A stretch of 55,410 nt of DNA from an uncultured Chlorobiaceae bacterium (GTDB lineage: Bacteria; Bacteroidota; Chlorobiia; Chlorobiales; Chlorobiaceae), in contig CAIWUU010000059.1 in NCBI GenBank assembly GCA_903915955.1, positions 1 through 55,410 on the forward strand. Reading direction: 5' to 3'. Positions 1 to 9,673 of the stretch are shown one piece after another. A program made the position numbers and the translations under genes. Position 1 is the stretch's first letter, and every line of letters starts with the position of its first letter. The notes under the pieces were generated by a model, which saw only the letters and a program-made list of their open reading frames with translations, ran no database searches and was not told the origin of the DNA.

Positions 1-253
1 CACCTTCGAGCAACGCATCAGCTCGAGCAATGGAAGGGGTAACACGGAGGGCACTCTGCGACTCTACTCTATTGACAAGAGCTTTGGTCAGTTCCGCCCG
101 AAACGGGGCAATACCAGCGCCTGAACGATCCTCAAAAACAGGAATTGCAATGGTTTTGAGGTTAACAGGAAGTGACGCACCATGAAAACTGTAACAACCC
201 TGAAGCAGAGCCAGAACAAGCAAAATAAGTAAGGATGCGCCAGCTTTACGCAT
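1..253 (-). CDS. lptE: LptE-like LPS-assembly lipoprotein, 3' part outside the window
   Basis: The reading frame opens at an ATG at 253 and runs off the left edge, so only about 84 N-terminal residues are visible. It starts with a lipoprotein signal peptide (basic MRKAG, a hydrophobic run, then a lipobox ending LLQGC). The mature part contains IAIPVFEDRSG followed by an amphipathic stretch, which is the usual start of LptE-family proteins of the Bacteroidetes/Chlorobi group. LptE partners LptD in placing lipopolysaccharide in the outer leaflet of the outer membrane. The gene starts 13 bp after the SDR gene, so it probably is the last part of the same transcript. The family call rests on the N-terminus only. 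Confidence 0.75.
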   Translation of the reverse strand, partial: MRKAGASLLILLVLALLQGCYSFHGASLPVNLKTIAIPVFEDRSGAGIAPFRAELTKALVNRVESQSALRVTPSIARADALLEG

Positions 254-266
254 GACAATCCCCGGA

Positions 267-1091
267 TTAATAGGTTCGACGGTCAATTCTGTTCAACAGT
301 TTACGGAAGGGATAGGTCAGAAGCAATCCTTTTTTTCTAAGGCCACTCAACGCTGAAAGGTAAATACCAGTTTTAGAGTCGCTCCAATTCGAGGCCAGTT
401 TCACTGCAAGCCGTGCAGCAACCGAGGGCGGCTGGGCAAAAATATCAAGAATCGTATTGAACGTGGCTAACTGATGTGACAGTTCGGGCGTTGGATTTTC
501 TGCACTGACCATGCCGGTACGTACCAGACCTGGATGCAGCAACATGACGGAGATGCCTGTATGCCTGTACTCAGCAGCAACAGCATAGGTAAACCTGGCA
601 ATAGCCGCCTTGGTAGAGCCATAGGCGCTGATCCAGGGGGTATTTGAGTCTCTGTCGGTACCAGAACCAGCCATATTGATGACTTTTCCTTTTATGTTTT
701 TCCTGATAAAATAGCTGATTGCCACACGGCAACCGTTGTAAGTCCCTTTAATGTTAGTATCAATGACCTTTCCCCACTCATCAGGATCACTATCGGTAAT
801 ACTTCTGAAGGAATCAGAAATCCCGGCATTATTGATAAAGCAGTCAACTGTTCCGAATCGCGCGGCGGCAACGGCAAAGAGCCTCTCCACATCAGCAATG
901 GAAATGACGTTGCAGAGACAGCCATGAACGGTACCAGACGGAAATTCCGCAACTGCTGCCTCAATATTGGCATTCGAGGAGGATGTTATAACCACTTTCG
1001 CACCTTCTCTGACAAACTCATGTGCTATAGCTTTACCAATCCCCCTGGTAGATCCAGTAATGATGGCAACCTTGTGATCAAGCTTACCCAT
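267..1091 (-). CDS. Short-chain dehydrogenase/reductase next to the RLP gene
   Basis: A 274-residue classical SDR with a Rossmann fold. The nucleotide-binding motif is GSTRGIGKAI near residue 13, the NNAG motif is INNAGIS, and the catalytic pair is in YGSTKAA (Tyr and Lys). It should reduce or oxidise a carbonyl/alcohol group using NAD(P). The substrate cannot be read from the sequence. The C-terminus is basic (RKLLNRIDRR) and longer than the minimal SDR. The gene starts 6 bp after the stop codon of the RuBisCO-like protein gene, so the two are almost certainly co-transcribed and may share a pathway. Confidence 0.88.
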   Translation of the reverse strand: MGKLDHKVAIITGSTRGIGKAIAHEFVREGAKVVITSSSNANIEAAVAEFPSGTVHGCLCNVISIADVERLFAVAAARFGTVDCFINNAGISDSFRSITDSDPDEWGKVIDTNIKGTYNGCRVAISYFIRKNIKGKVINMAGSGTDRDSNTPWISAYGSTKAAIARFTYAVAAEYRHTGISVMLLHPGLVRTGMVSAENPTPELSHQLATFNTILDIFAQPPSVAARLAVKLASNWSDSKTGIYLSALSGLRKKGLLLTYPFRKLLNRIDRRTY

Positions 1092-1097
1092 GAAAAA

Positions 1098-2399
1098 CTA
1101 CTTTTTCCCCTTGGCACCCTCAACCATTGCCTGAAGTTCAGGTCGACCAACGGCATAAGTCTCAAGCAGAATCCCCTGCTCAATTGCCTCCCAAGCCTGA
1201 CGGATACTGGCTGCCCCAGCTTTTGGGCCCATAGGATGACCAAAAACACCCCGACCTGGCACAAAGCCAAAATCAACACTACCGACCTTGCGGTACACAC
1301 CTTCGAGCGTCAGCGCCGAATCGCTTCCTCCCGGCACCGGAAGTGAACGCCGGATATGTCCGAAATCCTGCAGACACTCCTGTATATTCTCTTTGACCTC
1401 ATCTTCCGGAGTCATCATTCTACTGCCAAATCCAGGCATGATGATGGAGTCAAGCCCGGCAAGGCGTTGCAGTTTGGTCATGACTCTTGAGTGAACGCCA
1501 TATTTTTCCATCCGGCTGAAAGCAGCAATAAAAGGAAAATGACCGATAAGGGGTACTTTCGTATGTTTTGCCAACATCCTGACAGCGCTGAGACCAACCG
1601 GAAGAGCATTAATAAGCAGCGCGTTAGCCCCGTTGCTGACGGCAATATCGTGCTGCTCAATCAGCCGATCAACCTCATCGGTCACATTGGCAAGATAAAT
1701 TTTTGGTTCTCCGGTCTCCCGTTCTGCGCTCATTCTGGCATTTCCTAAAGCATAAGAGCGTCCAACAAGAGTTGACCAGTCAACATCTGCCAGCATCTCA
1801 TCATCTTTGGCAATATCAAGACCACCAAGCCAGCTTTGGCGTGCAATTTCTGCAAAATCATCAGGACTGAGACCGATATTGGGTTTCACCACGCCAAAAA
1901 AAATGGGGCGATTATAAGCCTTCAGAATATCACGGATACCATCAATACCAAATTTCGGGCCATCAAAAGCAAGAAGATAAGACTCCGGAAAACCGATATC
2001 AAGCAATTTGACCACTGGCACTCCCGGAGTAAAAAATGCTCCTTCGCCACAGACTGCGGAGAGAAGATTCGGAATTTTTGTCCCGAAATTACCATAAGGA
2101 TGCGCAATCGTGACACGGCAAGCGTGAATGGGACCGCTTGTGGCATGATTAATGGGATAAGTCAGCTCCTGAAGCTCCCCCTCTATCGTCAGATTGATAA
2201 CTTTCGCCGCATACTTTGGCCGAAAGTCTTCATCATGACCAACACGTTTCCACTGTGCCGTAGATTGTTCACTGCAGAAATGGGCAAGGGCTATTTCGAT
2301 GTCTCCCACACACTCCAGGTAGTAATCAAGCGTCAGGTAGTCTGCCATGTCAAGCTGCTCCCTTGAGGCAAAAAAACCTTTAATATCCTCTCTGTTCAT
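1098..2399 (-). CDS. RuBisCO-like protein (form IV, photosynthetic-bacterial type)
   Basis: This 433-residue protein has the RuBisCO large-subunit fold: an N-terminal alpha/beta domain and a TIM barrel. It keeps the Lys of the carbamylation motif in [12 protein letters not shown] and the first Lys of the KPK motif, but that motif reads KPNIGL, so the second catalytic Lys is Asn. The loop 6 Lys position reads FGSRMM, with Arg at the place of the CO2-reaction Lys. It therefore is not expected to fix CO2. This matches the green-sulfur-bacterial RLP, whose loss in Chlorobaculum tepidum gave an oxidative-stress response and a sulfur-oxidation defect; its natural substrate is unsettled. It lies between an LsrF-like gene (137 bp upstream) and an SDR gene (6 bp downstream). 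The 137-bp gap could hold its own promoter. Confidence 0.95.
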   Translation of the reverse strand: MNREDIKGFFASREQLDMADYLTLDYYLECVGDIEIALAHFCSEQSTAQWKRVGHDEDFRPKYAAKVINLTIEGELQELTYPINHATSGPIHACRVTIAHPYGNFGTKIPNLLSAVCGEGAFFTPGVPVVKLLDIGFPESYLLAFDGPKFGIDGIRDILKAYNRPIFFGVVKPNIGLSPDDFAEIARQSWLGGLDIAKDDEMLADVDWSTLVGRSYALGNARMSAERETGEPKIYLANVTDEVDRLIEQHDIAVSNGANALLINALPVGLSAVRMLAKHTKVPLIGHFPFIAAFSRMEKYGVHSRVMTKLQRLAGLDSIIMPGFGSRMMTPEDEVKENIQECLQDFGHIRRSLPVPGGSDSALTLEGVYRKVGSVDFGFVPGRGVFGHPMGPKAGAASIRQAWEAIEQGILLETYAVGRPELQAMVEGAKGKK

Positions 2400-2536
2400 A
2401 GAAAAACACTATACTCCCCTGTCTGCTGTCCTGCCACAAGTTGCTCAAGGGTATTTTATTAATAAAACGAACTCTAATATATATACGACTGCGGCAGACA
2501 ATCCATGCTGCCATGGCATCGCCCTCTCTTAAAACC

Positions 2537-3418
2537 TTATCCTTCTGCCTTGATGGAATTGAAATAGTCAAAAGCCTGTTGTGGATCAAGGTGCTCATGC
2601 ACAACCTTGTTGACCGCTTTCATCATGGCAAGCGGGAAATCACTCTGAAAAATATTCCGCCCCATATCAACTCCCGAAGCCCCTTCATTAATGGCTTTCC
2701 ATGACATCGTCAGCGCCTCAAGTTCAGGAAGTTTTTTGCCTCCAGCCATGACAATCGGCACAGGGCATGAAGCTGTAATTGTATCGAAATCTTCCGGAAC
2801 ATAATAGGTTTTAACAATCTGTGCTCCAAGCTCGGCAGCCATCCGGCATGCAAGCCTGAAATATTTGGCATCGCGCACCATATCCTTGCCAACTGCGGTA
2901 ACTGCCATGGTAGGAATACCATAACGAAGACCCATATCAACAAGTCTGGTCATGTTATGAATGGAACGGGTCTCATATTCGCCACCAACAAAGATCTGGA
3001 GAGTTATGGCTGCTACATTCATTCGAATGGCATCTTCAATATCAACCGCGAGCTCTTCATCAGAGAGCTCCTTGAGAATACTTGGGCCACCGCTGCAGCG
3101 CATCACAACTGCCTTGGTAAGAGTTGGAGGAACCGTCGTACGCAAAATACCACGAGTCAACATGATAGCATCTGCATAAGGCATGAGTGGCACAATGTTG
3201 ACATCCGGACGCTCAAGACCAGTCGTCGGGCCCTGAAAGTAGCCGTGATCGATGGCAAGCATCACTGTTTTGCCTGTATCTGGTCGAAATATTCTTGAGA
3301 GACGATTCTTCATTCCCCAGTCAAGAGAGTGCGCTCCCTTAAGAAAGAATCCGTAGTTATTGACAGGGGTGTCCAGGTAATACTCTTTTGCCTGTTTGTC
3401 TTTATCGTATTCAGCCAT
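2537..3418 (-). CDS. LsrF-like class I aldolase/thiolase
   Basis: The 293-residue product closely resembles Escherichia coli LsrF over its whole length, with shared blocks such as [44 protein letters not shown] (Schiff-base Lys) and [14 protein letters not shown]. LsrF is a DhnA-type TIM-barrel enzyme that passes an acetyl group from 3-hydroxy-2,4-pentadione-5-phosphate to CoA at the end of AI-2 breakdown. No lsr transporter, kinase or LsrG is nearby, so an AI-2 role is doubtful and another phosphorylated diketone or ketose is possible. The ATG at 3418 is preferred because AGAGGAG sits about 10 bases upstream; a TTG at 3427 lies too close to it. It is 58 bp after the aldolase/dehydrogenase gene. 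Confidence 0.9.
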   Translation of the reverse strand: MAEYDKDKQAKEYYLDTPVNNYGFFLKGAHSLDWGMKNRLSRIFRPDTGKTVMLAIDHGYFQGPTTGLERPDVNIVPLMPYADAIMLTRGILRTTVPPTLTKAVVMRCSGGPSILKELSDEELAVDIEDAIRMNVAAITLQIFVGGEYETRSIHNMTRLVDMGLRYGIPTMAVTAVGKDMVRDAKYFRLACRMAAELGAQIVKTYYVPEDFDTITASCPVPIVMAGGKKLPELEALTMSWKAINEGASGVDMGRNIFQSDFPLAMMKAVNKVVHEHLDPQQAFDYFNSIKAEG

Positions 3419-3476
3419 TGCGTTCAATCTCCTCTGTTTCAGTTGTAATTGTTTATCTGGTAAAGCTCACTCTCTC

Positions 3477-5594
3477 TCAACGGAGTGCGGCTGCAATGTT
3501 GCCGCCATCTACCGTGGTAATTGAACCTGTTGTCCTGGTTTCAAGTGCAAGATGCACAAATGCTTCCGCAACATCTTCAGCGGTCACCTCAAGCTGTAAC
3601 AGGTTTCCGGCCATATACTCCCTCTCACTCAATCCACGAGCTGCAGAACGAGTTTTGATCATCTCTTCAGTAAGCAGGCCGGTGCGAATGCGATCGGCAT
3701 TAATGCCGTTTGAACGGATACCATCTCGTCCATGATCAAGCGCATATTGACGCACAAGAAAAAGCGTAGCGGCTTTTGCCAGACCATAAGGGCCAAAATC
3801 CGGGCCGGGGTTGACGGCCTGTTTTGAGACATTGAAAAGCAGTACACCGCCCGTCCCCTGCAGTTTCATTATTTTTACCGCCGCCTGGGCTATAGACTGA
3901 TGTGAAAAAAAGTTGATATCAAAACTTTTGCGGAGCAGTTCGTCGGAAACTTCGCCAATACGACCCTGAATGGCAACACCAACATTTGAAACAAGAATAT
4001 CAACTCCACCGAATTTGCGGCAGATTGCATCAAATGCCAAGCGAATGTCCGCTCGTGAGGTAACATCACAGGTGAGAGCAAGCACATTGCCGCCAAGCTC
4101 CTCAACAGCCCGATCAAGCGCTTCTCGGCTAAGGTCGAGAATAACAAGCTCTGCCCCTCTCTGACGGAATGCTTTGGCTGTAGCAAGACCGATACCACTC
4201 GCGCCCCCGGTTACCGTCACAACTTTACCGGCAAAAACATCATGATGAACCTTGTTCACCTTCGCCTGCTCCATGTCCCAATACTCAATTTCAAACGCTT
4301 CACGGTCAGTAATGGTCTCAAAAGTACCCAGCGATTCGGCATCAAGAAAAGCCGAAGCGGTACGTGTTGCTATATCAGCATTAACTGCAGCAGATTCAGC
4401 GGTTTTACCAAGCCCGAAAAGCCCTAAACCAGGAACGAGTACAACTCTTGGAAGAGCATCGAGCATGGCTACCGCCATACCGGAAGCCTGCTGCTGGGTG
4501 TTAAAGTATTCAGTATACTCTTGACGATATCGTTGTACAGCCTCATGCACCGTAGCCTTGAAAGAAGGAATATCTCCGGCATCCGGAGCGGAGAGCACAA
4601 GTGGCTTATTCTTTGTCCGTATAATAAAGTCGGGCGTCATGGCGCCCTTTTGACTTGTACGAAGAAGATCTGCACTATTAACAAAATCAAGAATATCGGC
4701 AGAGGTACGAAAATCAAGAATGAATTGATAATACTCACGTGTACCTGGTGCCTTTTCGTCGACGCAGGCACCTCTGATAACAGGAGCTGCCACTTCAACC
4801 GAAGCAATTGATGTTGGCAAGGATACCGGTGTAAAGCTCTTCCTGCCAGCCACCGCTATACGCTGTTCAAGCAAAGTAACCGCCTCAATCATCCTGCTGT
4901 ATGCTTCTTGAGCTGTTGACCCAAAGGTCACGAGACCATGTTTCTGTAACACCAGCCCTTTTATATCCATGTTTGCCTCGTACACACTGGCGGCTGAACG
5001 GGCAAGGCCAAGGCCTGGCTTGATATAGGGCACAGAACCAAAACTCTCTCCGAGTGTTTCGCTGCAAAGTCTGACTCCATCCGGCTGATTACTGAGTGTG
5101 AGGAGTGCAAAGGAATGGGTATGAAGAATAAACCTGTGCGGCAGAAACGCATGAAGGAGCGTCTCAATTGACGGTGTCAATCTCTTCTCCGCCATATGAT
5201 CAGTCAGGCTGAACATATTCAGCACCAAAAGGTGTTTAAACTCTTTCGTTGAAAAGCGCTGAAGCGACTCTTCGCTTATAGTGTCGTTGTGCGTAAAAAG
5301 CTCAACGAGTTTACAAAGAGGCCCCAATCTGAGGGGAGTATAGTCGCGAGCTGTAACCCGGCTCAAATCAACCCCACTTCCCTTGATCAGCAACACCTCA
5401 GCGCGATTACCAACCATATCGACCAGTTCACATTTGACCGAGGTATTGCCTCCACCATGCATCACCAACGAACTTTCTCGACCAAGAAGACGAGATGCAT
5501 AAACCAGCTCAGCAAGTTCGGCCTGAATCTCCGGCGTACTGCACTGCTCCTGTACGGAGCGTTGAAAATCAGCGTCATTCCAAAGGTTCTGCAT
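3477..5594 (-). CDS. Class II aldolase/short-chain dehydrogenase fusion protein
   Basis: A 705-residue two-domain enzyme. Residues about 25-260 are a class II aldolase/adducin domain with metal-ligand motifs HGGGNTSVK, HTHSFALL and HGLVTFG. Residues about 455-705 are an SDR domain with TGGASGIGLA, a VSNVGVA segment in place of NNAG, and YGLAKAA (catalytic Tyr and Lys). The layout is that of rhamnulose-1-phosphate aldolase/lactaldehyde dehydrogenase fusions. Such enzymes cleave a ketose 1-phosphate to dihydroxyacetone phosphate plus an aldehyde, and oxidise the aldehyde. There is no rhamnose isomerase or kinase in the window, so the true substrate may be another deoxy-sugar phosphate. It is the first gene of the cluster with the LsrF-like and RLP genes, placed just after a terminator. 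Confidence 0.9.
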   Translation of the reverse strand: MQNLWNDADFQRSVQEQCSTPEIQAELAELVYASRLLGRESSLVMHGGGNTSVKCELVDMVGNRAEVLLIKGSGVDLSRVTARDYTPLRLGPLCKLVELFTHNDTISEESLQRFSTKEFKHLLVLNMFSLTDHMAEKRLTPSIETLLHAFLPHRFILHTHSFALLTLSNQPDGVRLCSETLGESFGSVPYIKPGLGLARSAASVYEANMDIKGLVLQKHGLVTFGSTAQEAYSRMIEAVTLLEQRIAVAGRKSFTPVSLPTSIASVEVAAPVIRGACVDEKAPGTREYYQFILDFRTSADILDFVNSADLLRTSQKGAMTPDFIIRTKNKPLVLSAPDAGDIPSFKATVHEAVQRYRQEYTEYFNTQQQASGMAVAMLDALPRVVLVPGLGLFGLGKTAESAAVNADIATRTASAFLDAESLGTFETITDREAFEIEYWDMEQAKVNKVHHDVFAGKVVTVTGGASGIGLATAKAFRQRGAELVILDLSREALDRAVEELGGNVLALTCDVTSRADIRLAFDAICRKFGGVDILVSNVGVAIQGRIGEVSDELLRKSFDINFFSHQSIAQAAVKIMKLQGTGGVLLFNVSKQAVNPGPDFGPYGLAKAATLFLVRQYALDHGRDGIRSNGINADRIRTGLLTEEMIKTRSAARGLSEREYMAGNLLQLEVTAEDVAEAFVHLALETRTTGSITTVDGGNIAAALR

Positions 5595-5655
5595 AACAGA
5601 TCATACTTCTCATACCGAAAAACGGTATGTAATTATTAAAAAATAACGACATGCA

Positions 5656-5692
5656 AAAAAGAAAGGCCAACTCAACTCCGGCCTCTTTTTTT
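5656..5692 (-). terminator. Intrinsic terminator after the bchV/small membrane protein pair
   Basis: Read on the minus strand there is a GAGGCC...GGCCTTTC hairpin with an 11-base loop followed by a run of T. The left arm lies within the last codons of the small membrane protein gene. It separates the bchV pair from the aldolase/RLP cluster. Confidence 0.7.
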
Positions 5693-5890
5693 CTTTTCAT
5701 GCCACCCCTCAATAAAAAATCCGGTACTATAGACAATAAGAAAACCAGGGATTACTATGCCGATAAAAGTAATCTTGTCGGCTACTGTAATCAATTGACC
5801 CGAAGACCATATCATCCATACAAGCAGAAACCAGGCTGGACCAACAAAGAGAAATGCCCGGTTCCAAAGTCTTTTAAAACTGTAGTTCAT
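5672..5890 (-). CDS. Small membrane protein with two predicted spans, coupled to bchV
   Basis: A 72-residue protein with two hydrophobic segments (around residues 12-30 and 38-58) and a basic tail (EKKKRGRS). Its ATG overlaps the bchV stop codon by 4 bp (ATGA), so translation is likely coupled. The family is not recognised. Context suggests a membrane protein linked to bacteriochlorophyll synthesis or chlorosome assembly, but this is inference. The last codons overlap the terminator hairpin. Confidence 0.65.
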   Translation of the reverse strand: MNYSFKRLWNRAFLFVGPAWFLLVWMIWSSGQLITVADKITFIGIVIPGFLIVYSTGFFIEGWHEKKKRGRS

Positions 5891-6360
5891 AACTGGCCAT
5901 CCATCCTGAGATTGCGTTCATTGATTTTTTCAAGAATAATCCGTACCAGATATTGCAGCGCATTGAGCACGTATGTAAAATATGCCAGAAATGCATCCCA
6001 GAGAAGTACCTCTTGTGAAGCACCAAACCAGGCCAGAAAGAAATAGAGCAGATGAAAAAAAGCAGCAATAGTACTACCAATATCCTCCCACAAAAATTCT
6101 TTGGAGTAAACCCACTGATTAAAAATCTCTTTTTCAAAAAACATACCTGTGATGAAAAGAAGAGCAAAAAAGAGAGTTTTAAAGAGAATTGCTACACTGA
6201 CCCAGTAAAATCCAGAGAGGAAAAGATTATTGGCATAGAGTGTCGTAATAGTCAGGCCTGCAATAAAAAAGAGAAACTGAATGGGTGCAAGAATAATCTG
6301 GATATCTGTCCAGATAGAGGCATTTCGTTTGACAAGCTGTTCTGGGGTATAGCGAGGCAT
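5887..6360 (-). CDS. bchV: C-3(1) vinyl bacteriochlorophyllide hydratase, BchF/BchV family
   Basis: A 157-residue integral membrane protein starting [15 protein letters not shown], the standard BchF/BchV N-terminus, then [22 protein letters not shown] and [10 protein letters not shown], with about four hydrophobic spans. The family adds water to the 3-vinyl group of (bacterio)chlorophyllides to give the hydroxyethyl group of bacteriochlorophylls c/d/e. Green sulfur bacteria have two paralogues, BchF and BchV; the location next to the RLP cluster resembles that of bchV in C. tepidum, so that symbol is used. An upstream ATG at 6408 would add 16 residues that the family does not have, so the start at 6360 is preferred. 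Upstream to the recX start (6361-6637) I see no gene, only likely promoter DNA. Confidence 0.87.
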   Translation of the reverse strand: MPRYTPEQLVKRNASIWTDIQIILAPIQFLFFIAGLTITTLYANNLFLSGFYWVSVAILFKTLFFALLFITGMFFEKEIFNQWVYSKEFLWEDIGSTIAAFFHLLYFFLAWFGASQEVLLWDAFLAYFTYVLNALQYLVRIILEKINERNLRMDGQL

Positions 6361-6637
6361 ATTACTTTTACGCTTGACTAATAGAAAAAAGGTTGCAGAG
6401 ATCCCCATACCATACCAGTACGGTCACCATTGAACTGCAGGGAATATAATAAAAATGAAGAGAGAGAAAAAGTAAGAGCTATCTTCTGGACTTATCTAAA
6501 GAAAATAGTGAGATTATATCCTGAGAAAGTGATATTTATTTTTGGATCAGATATTGATTGAACGTTAATTAGCAGTAATGCAAAGTATAAAGCTGCTCCG
6601 GATCTGAATACTCTTTCTGACACCAACCCTTCAGATA

Positions 6638-7135
6638 ATGCTGAACAACACGCCCAACTCCGCCATGACATTTTCCCTCAAAATGCTCAGTCTGCGCAAT
6701 CACAGCCAGGATGAGCTTGAGCGAAAACTCCTGAAAAAGGGATATACATCGGAGAGCATCAAGCCGGTACTTGAGAAGCTGACAAAAGAGGGGGTGCTGA
6801 ACGACAAGGTGTTCAGTATGGAGCTGATCAGAAGTCGATCAAGACGAAAACCATCGGGGAAATTGTTGCTCTGTGCGGAGCTCAGAAAAAGAGGAGTTGC
6901 CGACACCATCATCCAGGAGCTTCTTAAAGAGTATGAGAGCGTGGAGCTATGTCATAAAGCCGCAGAAAAAAAATTCGGCTCTCTGCGTGAAGCAACTGAA
7001 AACGACAGAAGAAAGAAGCTTGAAATTTTTCTGCGTAACCGTGGATTTGGATGGCAAGAGATTCAAACCGTTCTCAAACGTTTCTTTGAGTCACATTCGG
7101 AATATGAGGAGCCCTGTCAAGAGAGTTCCCCATGA
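6638..7135 (+). CDS. recX: Regulatory protein RecX
   Basis: A 165-residue, highly charged helical protein with repeated three-helix units typical of RecX, including [35 protein letters not shown] and [12 protein letters not shown]. RecX binds RecA filaments and limits their activity in recombination and SOS. A second ATG nine codons in (6665) is an equally plausible start. The gene stands alone, not beside recA, and its 3' end overlaps the convergent pyrH gene by 19 bp. Confidence 0.88.
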   Translation: MLNNTPNSAMTFSLKMLSLRNHSQDELERKLLKKGYTSESIKPVLEKLTKEGVLNDKVFSMELIRSRSRRKPSGKLLLCAELRKRGVADTIIQELLKEYESVELCHKAAEKKFGSLREATENDRRKKLEIFLRNRGFGWQEIQTVLKRFFESHSEYEEPCQESSP

Positions 7136-7836
7136 ACAAGTGAACCAATCTTTTCGCCCCGAAGTAGCTTGGTAAAATTCCCTTTTTCATTCATATTCAT
7201 GATCATAATCGGCAATGAATTTTCACGGCAAAGTGTTATTGCCGTCATATCCATAACACGAAGATTTTTCCGAATCACATCAAGGTAGGAGATATCCGAA
7301 AAAAAGTGTGCATTTGAATTTTTTTCAGGATCAGAATCATAGATACCATCAACCCGAGTCCCTTTCACAATAATATCAGCCTCAATCTCAATAGCCCTTA
7401 AAGAGGCTGCCGTATCAGTCGTAAAATAGGGGTTACCTGTACCTGCCCCGAAAATAACAACGCGTCCCTTTTCAAGATGACGGACAGCGCGACGCCGAAT
7501 AAACGGCTCAGCCATCTGCTCCATTTTTATTGCCGTCTGAAGACGAGTAAAGACACCTTTACGTTCAAGTGCATCCTGAAAGGCCAAAGCGTTAATCACC
7601 GTAGCGAGCATCCCCATGTAGTCTGCCTGCACACGATCCATGTTAGCAGCAGCCTCTGACATACCCCTGAAAATATTCCCCCCCCCAATGACCAAAGCAA
7701 TTTGAGCACCCATATCACGCGCCTCTTTTATCTCCTCTGCATAACGTTCAAGCATTTCAGGATTAATGCCATAACCGTCCTCACCGGCAAGTGCTTCACC
7801 ACTCAATTTCAGCAAGACGCGCTTGTACTGGAGCAT
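7117..7836 (-). CDS. pyrH: UMP kinase
   Basis: A 239-residue amino-acid-kinase-fold enzyme phosphorylating UMP to UDP in pyrimidine nucleotide synthesis. Diagnostic blocks are [12 protein letters not shown], the GGGNIFRG loop, [35 protein letters not shown] and the [13 protein letters not shown] segment. The length is normal. It follows tsf in the common order rpsB-tsf-pyrH, but an intrinsic terminator lies between tsf and pyrH, so it needs read-through or its own promoter. The last codons overlap the convergent recX gene. Confidence 0.97.
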   Translation of the reverse strand: MLQYKRVLLKLSGEALAGEDGYGINPEMLERYAEEIKEARDMGAQIALVIGGGNIFRGMSEAAANMDRVQADYMGMLATVINALAFQDALERKGVFTRLQTAIKMEQMAEPFIRRRAVRHLEKGRVVIFGAGTGNPYFTTDTAASLRAIEIEADIIVKGTRVDGIYDSDPEKNSNAHFFSDISYLDVIRKNLRVMDMTAITLCRENSLPIMIMNMNEKGNFTKLLRGEKIGSLVHGELS

Positions 7837-7891
7837 ATCCTTATCCTTATGAAGAAATGGTTAACAAAAAAACTCAGCCACAAATTGTATC

Positions 7892-7924
7892 AAAAAAAAA
7901 GCCTCGAATAACGAGGCTTTTTTT
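7892..7924 (-). terminator. Intrinsic terminator after tsf
   Basis: A perfect 9-bp stem, AAAGCCTCG / CGAGGCTTT, with a 5-base loop, flanked by A and T runs on both sides. It lies a few bases after the tsf stop codon and ends the rpsB-tsf transcript ahead of pyrH. The flanking runs would let it act in both directions. Confidence 0.88.
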
Positions 7925-7928
7925 CTGC

Positions 7929-8795
7929 TTATACTCCCAACTGATAGCGAACAAAACCAATTACATCTACCTTCGCCTGATGCTTTTTTCGACAATCGCT
8001 GAGCACGCCTGATACCTTTGCCTTGTCATCCTTGATAAAGGTCTGCTCACCAAGCACGACATCCTGATAGTACTTTTCAAGCCTGCCAAGAACAATTTTG
8101 TCGACAAATTCCTCTTTTTTACCCTGTTCAAGAGCCTGCTGGCGATAGATTTCAGACTCTCTTGCTATATAGTCGGCAGGCACACAGGAGCGGTCAACAA
8201 CCACTGGCGAGGCAGCGGCAACCTGCATGGCAAGATCTCTGGCCAACTCCCTGACAACATCAGGTTTGTCGGTATCAACATGAATGATAGCGCCAAGTTT
8301 TGCACCGGGATGAATATAACCCTCCACAAGCCCATTAGGCGCATCAAAAAAAGCAAGTCGCTTGAGATTTATCTTTTCACCCAATTTGCCGGTCATCGTC
8401 TTCATGGCGTCATCCACAGTTTCGCCACCATACGTTTCTCCGAGTGTGAGTGCCATAAGAGCTTCAGGCGAAGTTGTACGGTTTGCCAGGGCAAGATCAC
8501 CAAGCGCTGCAACAAAACCAGTAAAGTCCTCACCGCGAGCAACAAAATCGGTCTCGCAGTTCAGTTCGAGAATAACGCCACTCTTGTGGTCCGGGGTTAT
8601 CTTGATGCTCACCATACCCTCATTCGCATCCCTGTCCGCACGTTTCGCGGCAAGAGCTGCTCCTTTCTTGCGCAGAAAGTCAATAGCCTGCTGCACATCC
8701 CCACCTGTTTCATCAAGGGCTTTCTTGCAGTCCATCATCCCTGCACCTGTTATATCACGAAGATTTTTTACATCTTTTGCTGAAGTCTGGCTCAT
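7929..8795 (-). CDS. tsf: Translation elongation factor Ts
   Basis: A 288-residue EF-Ts, the nucleotide exchange factor that recycles EF-Tu-GDP. The N-terminal UBA-like module carries [16 protein letters not shown], and the core has the TDF segment in [15 protein letters not shown], with [23 protein letters not shown] later on. Length and order are standard. It follows rpsB after 33 bp as a two-gene unit closed by a terminator. Confidence 0.98.
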   Translation of the reverse strand: MSQTSAKDVKNLRDITGAGMMDCKKALDETGGDVQQAIDFLRKKGAALAAKRADRDANEGMVSIKITPDHKSGVILELNCETDFVARGEDFTGFVAALGDLALANRTTSPEALMALTLGETYGGETVDDAMKTMTGKLGEKINLKRLAFFDAPNGLVEGYIHPGAKLGAIIHVDTDKPDVVRELARDLAMQVAAASPVVVDRSCVPADYIARESEIYRQQALEQGKKEEFVDKIVLGRLEKYYQDVVLGEQTFIKDDKAKVSGVLSDCRKKHQAKVDVIGFVRYQLGV

Positions 8796-8828
8796 TGAAA
8801 TTTTACTCTTAATATTATATAACGTTGA

Positions 8829-9590
8829 TTATTCGCTGATCTCTTCTTTTTCAACATCGACATCAACTTCCACTTCATCCATCTCGGCCAGAACCTCATT
8901 TTCGACTTTCAGCTCACGTGCCTTGATAACGGTATCAGCAACAGCCTTAACCATAAGCTGAATAGAGCGAATGGCATCATCATTGGCCGGAATGACATAA
9001 TCGACCAGTTCAGGATCGCAGTTGGTGTCAACCATAGCAAAAATGGGAATACCGAGCGAACGAGCCTCCTTGATAGCAATATGCTCTTTCTTGATGTCAA
9101 CGATAAAGAGTGCAGCAGGAAGCCTTGTCATGGTAGCAATACCACCAAGAATTCTCATAAGCTTCTCTTTCTCGCGACCAAGCATGAGGCGCTCTTTCTT
9201 TGTAATCATATCATAAGTACCGTCAGTGGCCATCCTGTCAATGGAGTTCATACGCCTGATGCTCTGACGGATAGTCTGGAAGTTGGTGAGCATACCGCCC
9301 AGCCAGCGCTCGCAGACATAAGGCATTCCAGCACGTCCCGCCTGTTCGGCAATAATGTGCTTGGCCTGTTTTTTTGTTCCTACAAACATAATCTCCCTGC
9401 CAGTCTGCGCAATAGCGTCAAGAGCCTTGAGCGCATCATCAGCAAGGACAACGGTTTTCTGCAAATCAATAATATGAACACCGTTTTTTTCCATGAAAAT
9501 GTACGGTTTCATTTTCGGACACCAACGACGTGCAAGGTGACCGAAGTGGACTCCTGCGCGGAGCATCTCTTCAAGCTGAAAATGTGACAT
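8829..9590 (-). CDS. rpsB: 30S ribosomal protein S2
   Basis: A 253-residue S2 protein of the small subunit, with [19 protein letters not shown] at the start, [25 protein letters not shown] and [14 protein letters not shown]. The C-terminal tail is strongly acidic (a [13 protein letters not shown]-type run), as in some Bacteroidetes/Chlorobi S2 proteins. It heads the rpsB-tsf unit. A GC-rich hairpin in the upstream DNA may be part of its leader. Confidence 0.98.
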   Translation of the reverse strand: MSHFQLEEMLRAGVHFGHLARRWCPKMKPYIFMEKNGVHIIDLQKTVVLADDALKALDAIAQTGREIMFVGTKKQAKHIIAEQAGRAGMPYVCERWLGGMLTNFQTIRQSIRRMNSIDRMATDGTYDMITKKERLMLGREKEKLMRILGGIATMTRLPAALFIVDIKKEHIAIKEARSLGIPIFAMVDTNCDPELVDYVIPANDDAIRSIQLMVKAVADTVIKARELKVENEVLAEMDEVEVDVDVEKEEISE

Positions 9591-9637
9591 AGCGACCTTT
9601 TTTGTGATTTAGTTATTCCTCTACCATGTCGTTACTG

Positions 9638-9673
9638 TCCGGTATCCGGCGCAAGGCGCCAGACACTTCCGGA
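9638..9673 (-). promoter_or_regulatory. Candidate structured leader of rpsB
   Basis: Nested inverted repeats lie 48-83 bases upstream of the rpsB start: outer arms TCCGG/CCGGA, inner arms GGCGC/GCGCC closed by a 3-base loop. No T run follows, so it is not a simple terminator for rpsI. S2 binds the leader of its own mRNA in several bacteria, so autogenous control is possible here. This is inference from position and pairing only. Confidence 0.35.

Noticed and set aside
2537-3418. AI-2 quorum-signal degradation operon
   Set aside because: Only an LsrF-like gene is present; no LsrK, LsrG, LsrR or transporter genes are nearby.
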